Made by a program: the position numbers and the translations under genes. From Siccibacter turicensis LMG 23730 (GTDB lineage: Bacteria; Pseudomonadota; Gammaproteobacteria; Enterobacterales; Enterobacteriaceae): a DNA stretch of 64,000 nucleotides. The stretch lies in contig NZ_AWFZ01000050.1 in NCBI RefSeq assembly GCF_000463155.2, positions 293,063-357,062 of the forward strand. The letters are read 5' to 3'. Positions 19,489 to 31,761 of the stretch are shown here, in pieces. Within the stretch, counting starts at the first letter, position 1. The number at the start of each line of letters is the position of its first letter. Below the pieces are notes generated by a model. That model worked only from the letters and a program-made list of their open reading frames with translations. It did not search any database and had not been told where the DNA came from.

Positions 19489-19842
19489 TCAGTTCGGGCA
19501 CTTGTAGACCTGACCGGTCATTTCGCTGGCGGTCGGCACGAAGCTTGAAATGATGTTCTGTGACGGGCTGGTTACGCCGTAGAGCACGTTGCCGCCCATC
19601 GCCGCCGCCTGGTTACGCAGGGCATTCGCCGCACCGCGCATTGAGCCGCCTTCCTCACCGTGCTGGCCTGACAGCCAGTTGCTCTGCTTGCCGGTCGCCG
19701 TGCCAATCAGCTGACACTGTGAGCCAGGCTGCTCCTCCACGAAGCGAACGTTCTGTCCGCCGGTGGAAAGCTCGTTACCGCCTGAGCAACCAGCCAGCAG
19801 CAGCGCTGCCGTAATCATTCCCGCTGAGACTATTAAGCGCAT
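19489..19842 (-). CDS. yjeI: lipoprotein YjeI (DUF4156)
   Basis: 117 aa, as in E. coli YjeI. The signal peptide has the lipobox LLAGC (C19), then a short Ser/Gly linker and the DUF4156 domain with the conserved ATGKQSNWLSGQ segment. I chose the ATG at 19,842 because GAGGAA lies 5-6 nt before it. The function is unknown; location in the cell envelope is inferred from the lipobox. Confidence 0.9.
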   Translation of the reverse strand: MRLIVSAGMITAALLLAGCSGGNELSTGGQNVRFVEEQPGSQCQLIGTATGKQSNWLSGQHGEEGGSMRGAANALRNQAAAMGGNVLYGVTSPSQNIISSFVPTASEMTGQVYKCPN

Positions 19843-20123
19843 GTTATTCCTCATTTTCGATAAGCTGGACAAACCCTGCCCGATTCAACCTTATACCTAA
19901 AACGTGACGAAAAGAAAAACCCCGGCCGTTTTCGACCGGGGGTTTTGTGTGCTGAAACGCGTTGTGGCGGTAAACCCGGGCATAACGCGCAGTGTTTTGC
20001 GGGTTAGCTGCCGGTGTAGCCGTGACGCGATGCGCAGGCTGACCGGCATAAAAAAACCGGCTGAATCATCAGCCGGTTTTTTTGGGTGCGGAGCGCGCAG
20101 ACGCGATGCTGCGCGCAGGGCAA
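19843..20123. terminator. groEL terminators and spacer before yjeI
   Basis: Two strong hairpins: ACCGGCT with AGCCGGT flanked by seven A and seven T (20,050-20,083), and a CCCCGG/CCGGGG stem flanked by A and T runs (19,917-19,946). The first ends groESL. The second may back it up or belong to the promoter-side spacer of yjeI. No gene is seen between them. Confidence 0.75.
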
Positions 20124-21782
<1,659 letters not shown>

Positions 21783-21816
21783 TTAAATTCGTATGTTCAG
21801 TGAGTTCACGCGTGGA

Positions 21817-22227
<411 letters not shown>

Positions 22228-22238
22228 TTAAAATTTTT

Positions 22239-22715
22239 TTATCTGTCGTCGCGATCCTGGTCTTCCAGGCGCTTCGGGCCGTCATCCTTGCGCTGGTATT
22301 CGCCGTCGATGGTTTGGCCATTGCGGTCGCCAGCGGTGAAACCGCCGCCGGGCATACGGTTAAAGCGCAGGTACGGCATCAGGCGCAGGGTCAGCAGTTT
22401 TTGCACCGGCGGCAACAGCAGCAGCAGGCCGAGGAAGTCGGTAAAGAAACCGGGGATGATGAGCAGCAGGCCCGCGATAATCAGCGAGACGCTTTTGAGC
22501 ATCTCCTCTGCCGGGCTTTCCCCTGCTTCCATCTTCTGCTGCATCAGCATCAGGTTTTTGAAGCCCTGGTTGCGCACCAGCGACATACCAATAATGGATG
22601 TGAATACGACCAGCAGCAGCGTCAGCAGCACGCCGAAGACGTGAGCGACCTGAATGAAGATGGAAATCTCAATATAAACGTAAAGAAATATGGCAACTAA
22701 CGGTATCCAGCGCAC
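22239..22715 (-). CDS. fxsA: membrane protein FxsA
   Basis: 158 aa with four membrane helices and a charged cytoplasmic C-terminal tail. In E. coli, overproduction relieves exclusion of phage T7 by the F plasmid. The GTG at 22,715 is taken as start: AGGAG lies before it and the product then begins (M)RWIPLVAIFLYVYIEIS as in E. coli. Confidence 0.93.
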   Translation of the reverse strand: MRWIPLVAIFLYVYIEISIFIQVAHVFGVLLTLLLVVFTSIIGMSLVRNQGFKNLMLMQQKMEAGESPAEEMLKSVSLIIAGLLLIIPGFFTDFLGLLLLLPPVQKLLTLRLMPYLRFNRMPGGGFTAGDRNGQTIDGEYQRKDDGPKRLEDQDRDDR

Positions 22716-23052
22716 TGGCGTCTCCTGTCTGTATGCCGATGCCACAAGGCCTCGGCGAAAATGAGGTGCGAATCGCAATCCACTGGTAATGGAGGCGAGC
22801 GACGCGAATTTCAATCCAGGCTGCGGGTAAGCGATGCGTAAAGTTTTTTGCGGTGAGCCATTTCACAGATTAATAAATGTAATGAAATTGTTGTCATAAT
22901 AAGTGATCCAGATTACTGCATTTCGCTATCATCAGCATATGATCGTGGATATCAGAGCGATTAAGGAAATAATCGTCGGTCTGACTCCAGCATAACCACA
23001 TAAATACTGAGTATTTAGTGTATTCATCGGCAGCTTGAAAAAGAAGGTTCAC
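22716..23052. promoter_or_regulatory. intergenic region fxsA-aspA, possible CRP site
   Basis: Divergent promoter region of about 340 bp with no gene. AGTGATCCAGATTACT at 22,902-22,917 resembles a CRP site with mismatches in both half sites. aspA is controlled by CRP in E. coli. I see no clear FNR consensus. Confidence 0.4.
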
Positions 23053-24489
23053 ATGTTAAACAACATTCGTATCGAAGAAGATTTGTTGGGTACCAGGGAA
23101 GTTCCAGCGGATGCCTACTACGGTGTACACACTCTGAGAGCGATTGAGAATTTCTACATCAGCAACAGCAAAATCAGCGACATCCCTGAGTTTGTCCGTG
23201 GCATGGTGATGGTGAAAAAAGCCGCGGCGCTGGCCAACAAGGAACTGCAAACCATTCCGAAGAAGGTGGCCAACGCGATTATCGCAGCATGTGATGAAGT
23301 CCTGAACAACGGCAAATGCATGGATCAGTTCCCGGTAGACGTTTACCAGGGCGGTGCAGGGACTTCCGTGAATATGAATACCAACGAGGTGCTGGCTAAC
23401 ATCGGCCTTGAGCTGATGGGCCACCAGAAAGGCGAGTACCAGTATCTCAACCCGAACGACCACGTTAACAAGTGCCAGTCCACGAACGACGCCTACCCGA
23501 CCGGCTTCCGCATCGCGGTGTACGCCTCGATTCTTAAGCTGATGGATGCGATCAACCAGCTTGGTGAAGGCTTCCAGCGTAAAGCGGTGGAGTTCGAAAC
23601 CATTCTGAAGATGGGCCGCACCCAGTTGCAGGACGCGGTGCCGATGACCCTCGGTCAGGAGTTCCACGCGTTTAGCGTGCTGCTGAACGAAGAGACGAAA
23701 AACCTGCTGCGCACCGCGGAGCTGCTGCTGGAGGTTAACCTCGGCGCAACCGCGATCGGCACCCGTCTGAATACGCCGGACGGCTACCAGCAGCTGGCGG
23801 TGCAGAAGCTGGCGGAAGTCAGCAATCTGCCGGTGGTCCCGGCCGAAGACCTGATCGAAGCAACCTCCGACTGCGGTGCCTACGTGATGGTGCACAGCTC
23901 CCTGAAGCGTCTGGCGGTGAAGCTGTCGAAAATTTGCAACGACCTGCGTCTGCTCTCCTCCGGCCCGCGCTCCGGCCTGAATGAAATCAACCTGCCGGAA
24001 CTGCAGGCGGGCTCCTCTATCATGCCGGCGAAAGTGAACCCGGTGGTGCCGGAGGTGGTAAACCAGGTGTGCTTCAAGGTGATCGGCAACGACACCACGG
24101 TCACCATGGCGTCTGAAGCGGGCCAGCTGCAGCTGAACGTGATGGAGCCGGTGATTGGTCAGGCGATGTTCGAGTCCATCCACATCCTGACTAACGCCTG
24201 CTATAACCTGCTGGAAAAATGCGTCAACGGCATCACGGCGAACAAAGACGTGTGCGAAGGCTACGTCTACAATTCCATCGGGATTGTGACCTACCTGAAC
24301 CCGTTCATCGGCCACCACAACGGCGATATCGTCGGGAAAATTTGTGCCGAAACCGGGAAAAGCGTGCGCGAAGTCGTACTTGAGCGTGGTCTGCTCTCTG
24401 AAGCCGAGCTTGACGATATCTTCTCAGTGCATAATCTGATGCACCCGGCGTACAAAGCGAAACGTTATACCGATGAAAGCGAACAATAA
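23053..24489 (+). CDS. aspA: aspartate ammonia-lyase
   Basis: 478 aa, fumarase/aspartase superfamily. It interconverts L-aspartate with fumarate and ammonia, feeding fumarate reductase under anaerobiosis. The family signature [11 protein letters not shown] and the TSTN-equivalent loop ([12 protein letters not shown]) are present. The start [13 protein letters not shown] corresponds to the E. coli [10 protein letters not shown]. It lies upstream of dcuA, which exchanges aspartate and succinate. Confidence 0.97.
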   Translation: MLNNIRIEEDLLGTREVPADAYYGVHTLRAIENFYISNSKISDIPEFVRGMVMVKKAAALANKELQTIPKKVANAIIAACDEVLNNGKCMDQFPVDVYQGGAGTSVNMNTNEVLANIGLELMGHQKGEYQYLNPNDHVNKCQSTNDAYPTGFRIAVYASILKLMDAINQLGEGFQRKAVEFETILKMGRTQLQDAVPMTLGQEFHAFSVLLNEETKNLLRTAELLLEVNLGATAIGTRLNTPDGYQQLAVQKLAEVSNLPVVPAEDLIEATSDCGAYVMVHSSLKRLAVKLSKICNDLRLLSSGPRSGLNEINLPELQAGSSIMPAKVNPVVPEVVNQVCFKVIGNDTTVTMASEAGQLQLNVMEPVIGQAMFESIHILTNACYNLLEKCVNGITANKDVCEGYVYNSIGIVTYLNPFIGHHNGDIVGKICAETGKSVREVVLERGLLSEAELDDIFSVHNLMHPAYKAKRYTDESEQ

Positions 24490-24506
24490 CAGCACAGGTT
24501 AAACGC

Positions 24507-24540
24507 AAAAAAAGGCACGTCCATCGGACGTGCCTTTTTC
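24507..24540 (+). terminator. terminator after aspA
   Basis: AAGGCACGTCC and GGACGTGCCTT with flanking A and T runs. It lies between aspA and dcuA, which probably still allows some read-through. Confidence 0.8.
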
Positions 24541-24608
24541 GTTTCAGGCGTCTACGAATTCACAACATTCAGTTATCTATTAATTAACTCACTCACAAGG
24601 AAGCATTT

Positions 24609-25910
24609 ATGATAGTCGTTGAACTCGTCATCGTTTTGTTGGCGATCTATATCGGCGCCAGACTCGGGGGGATAGGTATCGGTTTCGCCGGCGGTCTCGG
24701 TGTTCTGGTGCTTGCCGCAATCGGGGTCAAACCGGGCAATATCCCCTTTGACGTTATTTCCATCATTATGGCGGTGATCGCCGCGATCTCTGCCATGCAG
24801 GTGGCCGGTGGGCTTGACTATCTGGTCAACCAGACGGAAAAGCTGCTGCGTAAGAACCCTAAATACATCACTATCCTTGCCCCCATCGTCACCTACTTTC
24901 TCACCATCTTCGCCGGGACAGGCAACATCTCGCTCGCCACGCTGCCGGTGATTGCCGAAGTTGCCAAGGAGCAGGGCATCAAGCCGTGCCGTCCGCTGTC
25001 AACCGCGGTTGTCGCCGCGCAGATTGCTATCACCGCCTCACCGATTTCGGCAGCGGTGGTCTATATGTCCTCGGTCATGGAAAACCACGGCGTCAGCTAC
25101 ATTCATCTGCTGTCGGTGGTGATCCCCTCCACGCTGCTGGCCGTGCTGGTGATGTCATTCCTGGCGTCGATGCTGTTCAACTCGAAGCTTTCCGACGACC
25201 CGGTATACCAGAAGCGTCTGGAAGAGGGGCTGGTTGCCCTGCGCGGCGACAAGAAAATCGAGCTCAAGTCACGCGCCCACGCCTCGGTGTTCCTGTTTTT
25301 ACTGGGCGTTGTCTGCGTGGTGATTTACGCGATTATCAACAGCCCGAGCCTGGGTCTGGTTGCCACGCCGCTGATGAACACCACCAGCGCAATCCTGATC
25401 ATCATGCTGACCGTCGCCACCCTCACCACCATTTTCTGCCATGTGGAAACGGAAGCGATCCTCAACTCCAGCACCTTCAAAGCCGGTATGAGCGCCTGTA
25501 TCTGTATCCTCGGCGTTGCCTGGCTGGGTGATACCTTTGTCTCTGCCAATATCGACTGGATTAAAGCGACCGCGGGCAGCGTGATTCAGGGCCATCCGTG
25601 GCTGCTGGCGATAATCTTCTTCTTCGCCTCGGCGCTGCTTTACTCCCAGGCCGCCACGGCAAAAGCGTTGATGCCGATGGCGCTGGCGCTGAACGTTTCT
25701 CCGCTCACCGCCGTCGCCTCCTTCGCGGCGGTATCCGGCCTGTTTATCCTGCCCACCTACCCGACGCTGGTCGCGGCAGTGCAGATGGACGATACCGGCA
25801 CCACCCGCATCGGACGCTTCGTGTTTAACCATCCGTTCTTCATTCCGGGAACGATGGGCGTTGTGCTGTCCGTCTGCTTCGGCTTCCTGCTGGGCAGCGT
25901 GCTGCTGTAA
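24609..25910 (+). CDS. dcuA: anaerobic C4-dicarboxylate antiporter DcuA
   Basis: 433 aa inner-membrane antiporter with ten or more hydrophobic helices. It exchanges aspartate, fumarate or malate for succinate, supplying substrate for AspA and FrdABCD. It is collinear with E. coli DcuA from start to end, with the conserved [14 protein letters not shown] and [11 protein letters not shown] loops. The ribosome site is AAGGAAG. Confidence 0.96.
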   Translation: MIVVELVIVLLAIYIGARLGGIGIGFAGGLGVLVLAAIGVKPGNIPFDVISIIMAVIAAISAMQVAGGLDYLVNQTEKLLRKNPKYITILAPIVTYFLTIFAGTGNISLATLPVIAEVAKEQGIKPCRPLSTAVVAAQIAITASPISAAVVYMSSVMENHGVSYIHLLSVVIPSTLLAVLVMSFLASMLFNSKLSDDPVYQKRLEEGLVALRGDKKIELKSRAHASVFLFLLGVVCVVIYAIINSPSLGLVATPLMNTTSAILIIMLTVATLTTIFCHVETEAILNSSTFKAGMSACICILGVAWLGDTFVSANIDWIKATAGSVIQGHPWLLAIIFFFASALLYSQAATAKALMPMALALNVSPLTAVASFAAVSGLFILPTYPTLVAAVQMDDTGTTRIGRFVFNHPFFIPGTMGVVLSVCFGFLLGSVLL

Positions 25911-25926
25911 GTCAGTAACCGCAGGT

Positions 25927-25955
25927 GACAAAAAAGCGGGCCGGCGCAACGGCCC
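25927..25955 (+). terminator. terminator after dcuA
   Basis: GCGGGCCG and CGGCCCGT hairpin preceded by six A and followed by TTTCC. It lies just upstream of cutA. Confidence 0.65.
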
Positions 25956-26016
25956 GTTTCCTCCCCCGCCGCGCCACCCATGTTATAGTGCCTTTTTTCG
26001 CCGCTACGAGGTTGCT

Positions 26017-26340
26017 ATGACCCAGCCTGATGCCGTTGTAATCCTCTGTACCGCTCCCGATGAAGCCACAGCCCAGGAGCTGGCCGCTAAAATGCTGGCC
26101 GAAAAGCTTGCCGCCTGCGTGACGCTGCTGCCGGGCGCGACATCGCTCTACTACTGGGAAGGAAAGCTGGAGCAGGAGTATGAAGTGCAGATGCTGCTCA
26201 AAAGCGACACGTCCCGGCAGGAAGCGCTGCTGCGCTGCCTGAAAAACCTCCACCCGTATCAAACCCCTGAACTGCTGGTATTGTCGGTTCTTCACGGAGA
26301 CAGTGACTATCTCTCATGGCTCAACGCATCCTTACGCTGA
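26017..26340 (+). CDS. cutA: divalent cation tolerance protein CutA
   Basis: 107 aa trimeric PII-like protein. It shows the family motif [13 protein letters not shown] and the [11 protein letters not shown] strand. Linked to copper tolerance in E. coli, with molecular role unclear. The ATG at 26,017 matches the E. coli frame. Its 3' end overlaps dsbD by 25 bp. Confidence 0.94.
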   Translation: MTQPDAVVILCTAPDEATAQELAAKMLAEKLAACVTLLPGATSLYYWEGKLEQEYEVQMLLKSDTSRQEALLRCLKNLHPYQTPELLVLSVLHGDSDYLSWLNASLR

Positions 26341-28022
26341 TCCTGCTGTTATGCAGCACCCCGGCATTGGCCGGGCTGTTTGACGCCCAGCCCAAAAGCC
26401 AGTATCTGCCCGCCGATCGGGCATTTACGTTTGATTTTATCCAGCAAGAGCACGACCTGACCCTAAGCTGGCGCATCCACGACGGCTACTATCTTTATCA
26501 GAAGCAGATAAGCGTCGTGCCGGCGCAGGCCGAGCTCGGCCCGCTGGCGCTGCCGCCGGGTACGCCGCATGAAGATGAGTTCTACGGCAAAAGCGAAATC
26601 TATACCCGCCAACTCCAGCTGCCGATCGACATCCGCCGCGCCGCGCCCGGAGCGTCCCTGAAGGTGACCTACCAGGGCTGTGCTGCCGCCGGGTTCTGCT
26701 ACCCGCCGGAAACCAAAATCGTGCCGCTCAGCGCGGTCGCGCCAGCCGCGGAGACGCCCCCGGCTCCGCCCGCGCCTTCTGAACGCGTTCAGGGCGACCA
26801 CGCGCCCGCGCCTCTGCCCTTCTCCGCCCTGTGGGCGTTGCTGATTGGGATTGGCATTGCCTTTACGCCGTGCGTTCTGCCGATGTACCCGCTGATCTCC
26901 GGCATCGTGCTCGGCGGCCAGCAGCGTCTCACCACCGGCCGGGCGCTGCTGCTGGCCGTTGTCTACGTGCAGGGCATGGCGCTGACTTATACGGCGCTGG
27001 GCCTGGTGGTTGCCGCCGCCGGGTTGCAGTTTCAGGCCGCGCTCCAGCACCCTTACGTACTTATCGGCCTGTCGATCGTCTTTGTGCTGCTGGCGCTGTC
27101 GATGTTTGGCCTGTTCACGCTTCAGCTCCCGTCCGCGCTTCAGACCCGGCTGGCGCTGATGAGCAACCGCCAGCGCGGCGGCTCGCCGGGAGGCGTATTC
27201 GCGATGGGCGCGATTGCCGGACTGATCTGCTCCCCCTGCACCACCGCCCCGCTGAGCGCCATCCTGCTCTACATCGCCCAGAGCGGTAATCTTTGGCTCG
27301 GCGGCGGGACGCTCTATCTGTATGCCCTCGGCATGGGGCTACCGCTGATACTGGTGACGGTATTCGGTAACCGCCTGCTGCCCAAAAGCGGGCCGTGGAT
27401 GGAAAAAGTCAAAGTCGCCTTTGGCTTTATCATCCTCGCCCTGCCGGTCTTCCTGCTGGAGCGCGTGGTGGGCGAACCCTGGGGGATGCGGATGTGGTCG
27501 GCGCTTGGCGTCGCGTTTGCCGCCTGGGCGTTTATCGCCAGCCTGAGCGCAACCCGCGCCTGGCTGCGCGTGGTGCAGATCCTGCTGCTTGCCGCCGCGG
27601 TGATCGCCGCCCGCCCGCTTCAGGACTGGGCCTTCGGCACCGCCCCCACCCAGAACCACGCCGCGCTGGCCTTCACCCGCATCGCCAGCGTCGACCAGCT
27701 GAACGCTGCGCTGGCGGCGGCCAAAGGCAAGCCGGTGATGCTCGATCTCTACGCCGACTGGTGCGTTGCCTGCAAAGAGTTCGAGAAGTACACCTTCAGC
27801 GATCCGAATGTGCAGCGTGAGCTGCGCGACACCGTGCTGCTGCAGGCGGACGTCACGGCCAACAACGCGGCGGATCGTGCGCTGCTAACCCACCTGCGCG
27901 TGCTGGGCCTGCCGACCATTTTGTTCTTCGATGCCCACGGGCAGGAGCAACCGGACCAGCGCGTGACCGGTTTTACCGACGCGGAGGCGTTTACCCGTCA
28001 TTTGCAGAAACGTGAACGGTAA
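26316..28022 (+). CDS. dsbD: thiol:disulfide interchange protein DsbD
   Basis: 568 aa. It carries a signal peptide, an N-terminal periplasmic immunoglobulin-like domain with the CysN pair ([11 protein letters not shown]), eight membrane helices with the CFTPC-type pair in [11 protein letters not shown] and [10 protein letters not shown], and a C-terminal thioredoxin domain with WCVACK. It passes electrons from cytoplasmic thioredoxin to DsbC, DsbG and CcmG. The start overlaps cutA. The N-terminal domain and linker are the most diverged parts relative to E. coli. Confidence 0.96.
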   Translation: MAQRILTLILLLCSTPALAGLFDAQPKSQYLPADRAFTFDFIQQEHDLTLSWRIHDGYYLYQKQISVVPAQAELGPLALPPGTPHEDEFYGKSEIYTRQLQLPIDIRRAAPGASLKVTYQGCAAAGFCYPPETKIVPLSAVAPAAETPPAPPAPSERVQGDHAPAPLPFSALWALLIGIGIAFTPCVLPMYPLISGIVLGGQQRLTTGRALLLAVVYVQGMALTYTALGLVVAAAGLQFQAALQHPYVLIGLSIVFVLLALSMFGLFTLQLPSALQTRLALMSNRQRGGSPGGVFAMGAIAGLICSPCTTAPLSAILLYIAQSGNLWLGGGTLYLYALGMGLPLILVTVFGNRLLPKSGPWMEKVKVAFGFIILALPVFLLERVVGEPWGMRMWSALGVAFAAWAFIASLSATRAWLRVVQILLLAAAVIAARPLQDWAFGTAPTQNHAALAFTRIASVDQLNAALAAAKGKPVMLDLYADWCVACKEFEKYTFSDPNVQRELRDTVLLQADVTANNAADRALLTHLRVLGLPTILFFDAHGQEQPDQRVTGFTDAEAFTRHLQKRER

Positions 28023-28071
28023 ACGACACTCTATGTGGAATACACGACCTGATAAGATGGAGGAACAGTCT

Positions 28072-28647
28072 GTGGAACGCGAAGCAGTTCTGGACCAGGC
28101 TCTGCAACTCCTTGAACAACAAGGACTCTCCAGCACGACACTGGATATGGTAGCGGCACGCGTCGACTATCCGCTGGAGGCGCTGCAGCGCTTCTGGCCT
28201 GACAGTGAAGCGCTGCTCTATGACGCCCTGCGTCATCTCAGCCAGCAGGTGGATGCCTGGCGTCGTACCCTGCTGCATGACGAGACACAAACGCACGAGC
28301 AAAAGCTGCTGGCGCGCTATCAGGCGCTTACCGAGTGCGTCACCCGTAACCGCTATCCCGGCTGCCTGTTTATTGCCGCCTGCACCTTTTTCCCCGACCC
28401 CGAGCATCCGATTCATCAGCTGGCCGACCAGCAGAAGCGCGATGCGTTTGCGTTCAGCCACCAGCTGCTGAGCGAGCTGGAAGTGGATGACCCGGCGATG
28501 GTGGCAAAGCAGATGGAGCTGGTGCTGGAGGGCTGCCTGAGCAGGATGCTGGTCAATCGCAGCCAGACGGATGTCGATACCGCCCGTCAGCTGGCAGAAG
28601 ATATTCTGCGTTTCGCCCAGTGCCGCAAAGGCGGGGCGCTGACCTGA
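28072..28647 (+). CDS. yjdC: TetR-family regulator YjdC
   Basis: 191 aa, identical in length to E. coli YjdC when started at the GTG at 28,072, which follows GGAGG by 8 nt. The N-terminal TetR helix-turn-helix lies in [20 protein letters not shown]. The C-terminal ligand domain is unassigned. As in E. coli it lies directly downstream of dsbD. Targets are unknown. Confidence 0.9.
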   Translation: MEREAVLDQALQLLEQQGLSSTTLDMVAARVDYPLEALQRFWPDSEALLYDALRHLSQQVDAWRRTLLHDETQTHEQKLLARYQALTECVTRNRYPGCLFIAACTFFPDPEHPIHQLADQQKRDAFAFSHQLLSELEVDDPAMVAKQMELVLEGCLSRMLVNRSQTDVDTARQLAEDILRFAQCRKGGALT

Positions 28648-28726
28648 CCCTGCCGACTCTGGCAGTATAGTTATACCCCTGATACGCATATACTCCGTCC
28701 GATTTTATTCATAAAAAGGACTTTAT

Positions 28727-30763
28727 ATGCGTATCCTGCCGAAGGCCTTGCTGGGACTTTTGTTCAGCGCTTCGCTTCACGCTGCCCCGCTCGTGGGCAT
28801 TCAGTTTCAGCATAACGACTGGGAAATCGCCTGCGATAACACCGGTACCTGCCGTGCGGCGGGGTACGGGGTCAACGAGGGTGAAGTCAGCGTATTACTG
28901 ACACGTCACGCCGGACCGCATGCGGAAATCATCGCTCAGGCAGTCTTTGCCGATGAGATTGACGACCCCGACTCACTCACGCCCACCTCGCTGTTCATTG
29001 ATGGCACTTCCCGTGGTGAACTGGAGTCCGGAAGAACCGGTTATCTGCAACTCACCTCCACCCAACGTGATGCGCTCCTTCAGGCCCTGCGCCAGAGTGG
29101 CCGGATTGAATTTGGCAGCAACACGCGCCGTCTGGCGCTCTCCTCCGCAGGCTCAGACGCCGTACTGCTGAAGATGGACGATTTTCAACAGCGCATCGAT
29201 ACCCGGAGCGCTCTGATACGGCCGGGAAAACGCAGCAACGATACGGTATTACTGCCCCGCCCCCTGCCTCTGGTGGTCAGCTATCCCACCCTGGCGAACG
29301 CGAAATCGGTCGCCCTGACGCCTGCCGAACTGGCGAAGGTTGAGCCGCAGCTGCGGGAAAAATTCGCCGCGGAGTGCGATCTTGTGCAGGAGGAACAGCG
29401 GCAGCCGTGGATGAAAACGCCGATCGATGACAAGCATGTCACGCTCACTACGCTGTGCTGGCGCGGCGCCTATAACGAAAGTTTTGCCGTCTGGTTCACC
29501 GACAATACGCTCAGCGCGCCCCCGCGGTTTGTCACCAGCGATGCCAGCGACTTTACTGACGGATTCATATTCTCCTCGCACAAAGGGCGCGGCATGGGCG
29601 ACTGCTTTTCCGCTGAAAGCCGTCACTGGGATGGCGAACGCTTCGTCAGAAGTAAGGCGATTACCTCAGGCATGTGTCGCGGCATGGCCGCCGGTGGCGT
29701 CTGGATCCTGCCGACGCAGGTCAGCGTCTTACGCAAGAAAGCGGATGTTGATGTCGACAAGGCGGCGCTGAAAATCCTGCACGCCGCACTGGAGACGCTT
29801 CAGGCTGAAGGTACGGTCAGGGCGCTGGCGCAACGCTTCCCGGTAAAAGCCCTGCAGACTGACTTTACGCTTAACCCCGACGCACCCGACCGCAAACCGT
29901 CAGCCGCGATAAGTGACGCCGAGTGGCAGGCGTTCGTTAACTCGAAAATCGTGGTAGATAGTTCAGCCGAAAACATCAGTTTTACGCTGGTAGATCTGGA
30001 TAACGACGGCAAGCGCGATCTCATCGTTCACAGTTATGAGGGAGGTACCAGCCTTTATGATTACACCGGAGTGCGCAGAAACGATGGCAACCAGTTCTCC
30101 GTTGTCGATTCGCGGTTTAACGCCAACCACGACATGTGGCCAATGTCCGGCGTGCTGTTCTCTACTGCCGGACGCGGTGCCGACCAGGAAGGGCAATGGC
30201 TGGAGATAAACGGCCAGATCTATGCCCTGGTGCGCGACGGCGTATTTGGCTCAGACACGTTCTGGCTACTGCGCCCCTTCACTGACACCACGCATGCGCC
30301 AGCGGTAACGGTGCGTTATCACTACGACCTGCGTCTCTCATCCGGCGATGATGCGCCTTCAACGCTGACACCAGACGAACAGAACGACCTGATGGCCGAA
30401 CTGGAGCGTGTCCAGCAGTCGCTTAATCATGACAAACCGCTCCGTGCGGCAGATACCCCGGTCTGCCCGGTCCCGCCCGGTACCCCCGCTGACGCGTTAA
30501 TCTTCTATTCCGCTGGCCGTCCGGTAACCTATGCTGAACAGGTTGCCATGCTGCCCGCCTGGCACAACGGCTCGTGCTATGTTGGCACACTGATTTACCT
30601 GTATGACTACTCATCTGAGAGCGGCATAGAAGGTTTCCTGACCTTCGATTCACCTCGTCAGGACAACAAAGCGCCAGAGGGATTTACCTTATCCGGTACA
30701 CGTCGCATAACGGGCATGGAAGCGGGATGGAAAGCGTATGCCAGCGACGCGTCAGAGGAGTAA
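28727..30763 (+). CDS. secreted DUF1176 protein with C-terminal extension
   Basis: 678 aa with a signal peptide (about 1-20, ending in SLHAAP). Residues about 20-335 match the DUF1176 type: DWEIACDNTGTCRAAGY at the start, paired cysteines and the WILPTQ ending. The second half is an extra domain with DLDNDGKRDLIV (about 419), a calcium-loop pattern as in FG-GAP/VCBS or EF-like repeats, then more paired cysteines. A periplasmic or secreted location is inferred. E. coli K-12 has no gene here. The function is unknown. Confidence 0.75.
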   Translation: MRILPKALLGLLFSASLHAAPLVGIQFQHNDWEIACDNTGTCRAAGYGVNEGEVSVLLTRHAGPHAEIIAQAVFADEIDDPDSLTPTSLFIDGTSRGELESGRTGYLQLTSTQRDALLQALRQSGRIEFGSNTRRLALSSAGSDAVLLKMDDFQQRIDTRSALIRPGKRSNDTVLLPRPLPLVVSYPTLANAKSVALTPAELAKVEPQLREKFAAECDLVQEEQRQPWMKTPIDDKHVTLTTLCWRGAYNESFAVWFTDNTLSAPPRFVTSDASDFTDGFIFSSHKGRGMGDCFSAESRHWDGERFVRSKAITSGMCRGMAAGGVWILPTQVSVLRKKADVDVDKAALKILHAALETLQAEGTVRALAQRFPVKALQTDFTLNPDAPDRKPSAAISDAEWQAFVNSKIVVDSSAENISFTLVDLDNDGKRDLIVHSYEGGTSLYDYTGVRRNDGNQFSVVDSRFNANHDMWPMSGVLFSTAGRGADQEGQWLEINGQIYALVRDGVFGSDTFWLLRPFTDTTHAPAVTVRYHYDLRLSSGDDAPSTLTPDEQNDLMAELERVQQSLNHDKPLRAADTPVCPVPPGTPADALIFYSAGRPVTYAEQVAMLPAWHNGSCYVGTLIYLYDYSSESGIEGFLTFDSPRQDNKAPEGFTLSGTRRITGMEAGWKAYASDASEE

Positions 30764-30841
30764 ATATTGTGCATTTTGAGGACAATTACGCCTGAATTGC
30801 CGCAATGTTGAGCAAACAAACCGTGGATGGGGAAAACCTCG

Positions 30842-30870
30842 TTGACGCCACTCACGGATTAAGGTTTAAT
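30842..30870 (+). promoter_or_regulatory. promoter of tRNA-Phe
   Basis: TTGACG, a 17-bp spacer, TTTAAT and a GC-rich discriminator (CGCCCCG) lie directly upstream of the tRNA, an arrangement typical of stable-RNA promoters. Confidence 0.75.
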
Positions 30871-30880
30871 TCGCCCCGTT

Positions 30881-30956
30881 GCCCGGATAGCTCAGTCGGT
30901 AGAGCAGGGGATTGAAAATCCCCGTGTCCTTGGTTCGATTCCGAGTCCGGGCACCA
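30881..30956 (+). tRNA. pheU: tRNA-Phe (GAA)
   Basis: 76-nt tRNA with CCA encoded, acceptor stem GCCCGGA, anticodon loop GATTGAAAATC (GAA) and T-arm GGTTCGATTCC. E. coli pheU also follows yjdC. tRNA-Phe genes are common integration sites, and an accessory block starts right after this one. Confidence 0.98.
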
Positions 30957-30966
30957 CTCTTTAAAG

Positions 30967-30993
30967 AACCCAGCCTATGGCTGGGTTTTTGCT
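30967..30993 (+). terminator. terminator of tRNA-Phe
   Basis: AACCCAGCC, TAT, GGCTGGGTT and a T-run lie 10 bp after the tRNA. Confidence 0.85.
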
Positions 30994-31061
30994 TTCTGGC
31001 GTACGGACACTCTACCCTACGGCTTTCAATGCCCCGCTCTCACAATGTTCACCAGCCAGCG

Positions 31062-31523
31062 TTACGCTGCATCATCCTCAATACACTTCATGCCATCCGC
31101 GGTGCGCACCCAGCGCGGGGCTTTCATTTCTGCAGTGAAATAGTTGATCAGGTCGTACAGCAATCCGCTCAGCTGTGTTTCCATCTCCGGGGATAACGCC
31201 TGCCCTGCCAGCAGATGCGTCAACGTGAGGCAGTAGCGGCATAGCTGGGTGCAGTCCGGATCGAAACGCGGGGTGCGAACGGGAAGCGACTCCACCGTCA
31301 GGCTGTCTACCAGGTGCGCAGGTACCGGATCGAGTAACGTTGGTTCCAGCACCGACAGGCATGCATAGAGCCTGCCGCAAAGCGCCATTTTTAATGTCGG
31401 ATCGTCGCTCTCCATCAGGGTTTCGACAAACTGCTCGCAGTGGTCGGCAAGGAGAGTGAAATCCGTGGTCGCACTGAAAGGTACGGTGAGTAACGGATGA
31501 GTCGGGGTGAGGGTCGTAGCCAT
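31062..31523 (-). CDS. small phage-island protein downstream of a C4-type RNA
   Basis: 153 aa, family not recognised. No signal peptide or membrane helix is seen. The protein is leucine-rich and helical, with a CTQLCRYC cysteine cluster near the middle and an acidic C-terminus. A strong AGGAGG ribosome site stands before the ATG. The leader carries a P4 CI/C4-type antisense RNA and its target sites, a set-up known from satellite phage P4 and phages P1/P7, so this is probably a phage or satellite gene kept under RNA control. No integrase or other phage gene is present nearby. Confidence 0.65.
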   Translation of the reverse strand: MATTLTPTHPLLTVPFSATTDFTLLADHCEQFVETLMESDDPTLKMALCGRLYACLSVLEPTLLDPVPAHLVDSLTVESLPVRTPRFDPDCTQLCRYCLTLTHLLAGQALSPEMETQLSGLLYDLINYFTAEMKAPRWVRTADGMKCIEDDAA

Positions 31524-31553
31524 AGTGGCAGCCTCCTGTAACGGGATAAATTC

Positions 31554-31588
31554 CCGCCACCTGAGAGGCTAATCTCATGTGGTGGCGG
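31554..31588 (-). promoter_or_regulatory. target hairpin showing TTAGCC in its loop
   Basis: On the minus strand CCGCCACC pairs with GGTGGCGG, and inside it TGAGA pairs with TCTCA, leaving the loop TTAGCC. This loop is complementary to GGCTAA in the C4-like RNA just upstream in the transcript. The hairpin lies about 30 bp before the start codon of the 153-aa gene. Confidence 0.7.
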
Positions 31589-31657
31589 AACCGGACGAGG
31601 TTAGCCTTACCGGCGTTACAGGGAACCGGCGCGTCTTTCGACGCCCTCGCCCGGTCC
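31588..31657 (-). ncRNA. C4/P4 CI-type antisense RNA
   Basis: On the minus strand CCGGGCGAGG (31,645-31,654) pairs with CCTCGTCCGG (31,591-31,600), one G-U pair included. The closed segment holds a perfect GCGTC-GAAA-GACGC hairpin and a single-stranded GGCTAACC. That element is complementary to ATTAGCC copies upstream (31,725-31,731) and downstream (31,567-31,573). A compact RNA of about 70 nt with one target on each side is the layout of the P4 immunity RNA and the P1/P7 C4 RNA. Identification rests on structure and layout, not on a covariance search. Confidence 0.72.
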
Positions 31658-31761
31658 GCCATTGAGATGCGGCCGTGCGCACGACACAAAGATAGCTTGT
31701 GTCGCCTGTAACAATACTTCAGGAGGCTAATCCCGGCACCTGATTTTGCAGGTGCGAGCGC

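Noticed and set aside
23056-24318. 420-codon frame antisense to aspA
   Set aside because: Shadow frame rich in His, Val and Gln with no recognisable domain.
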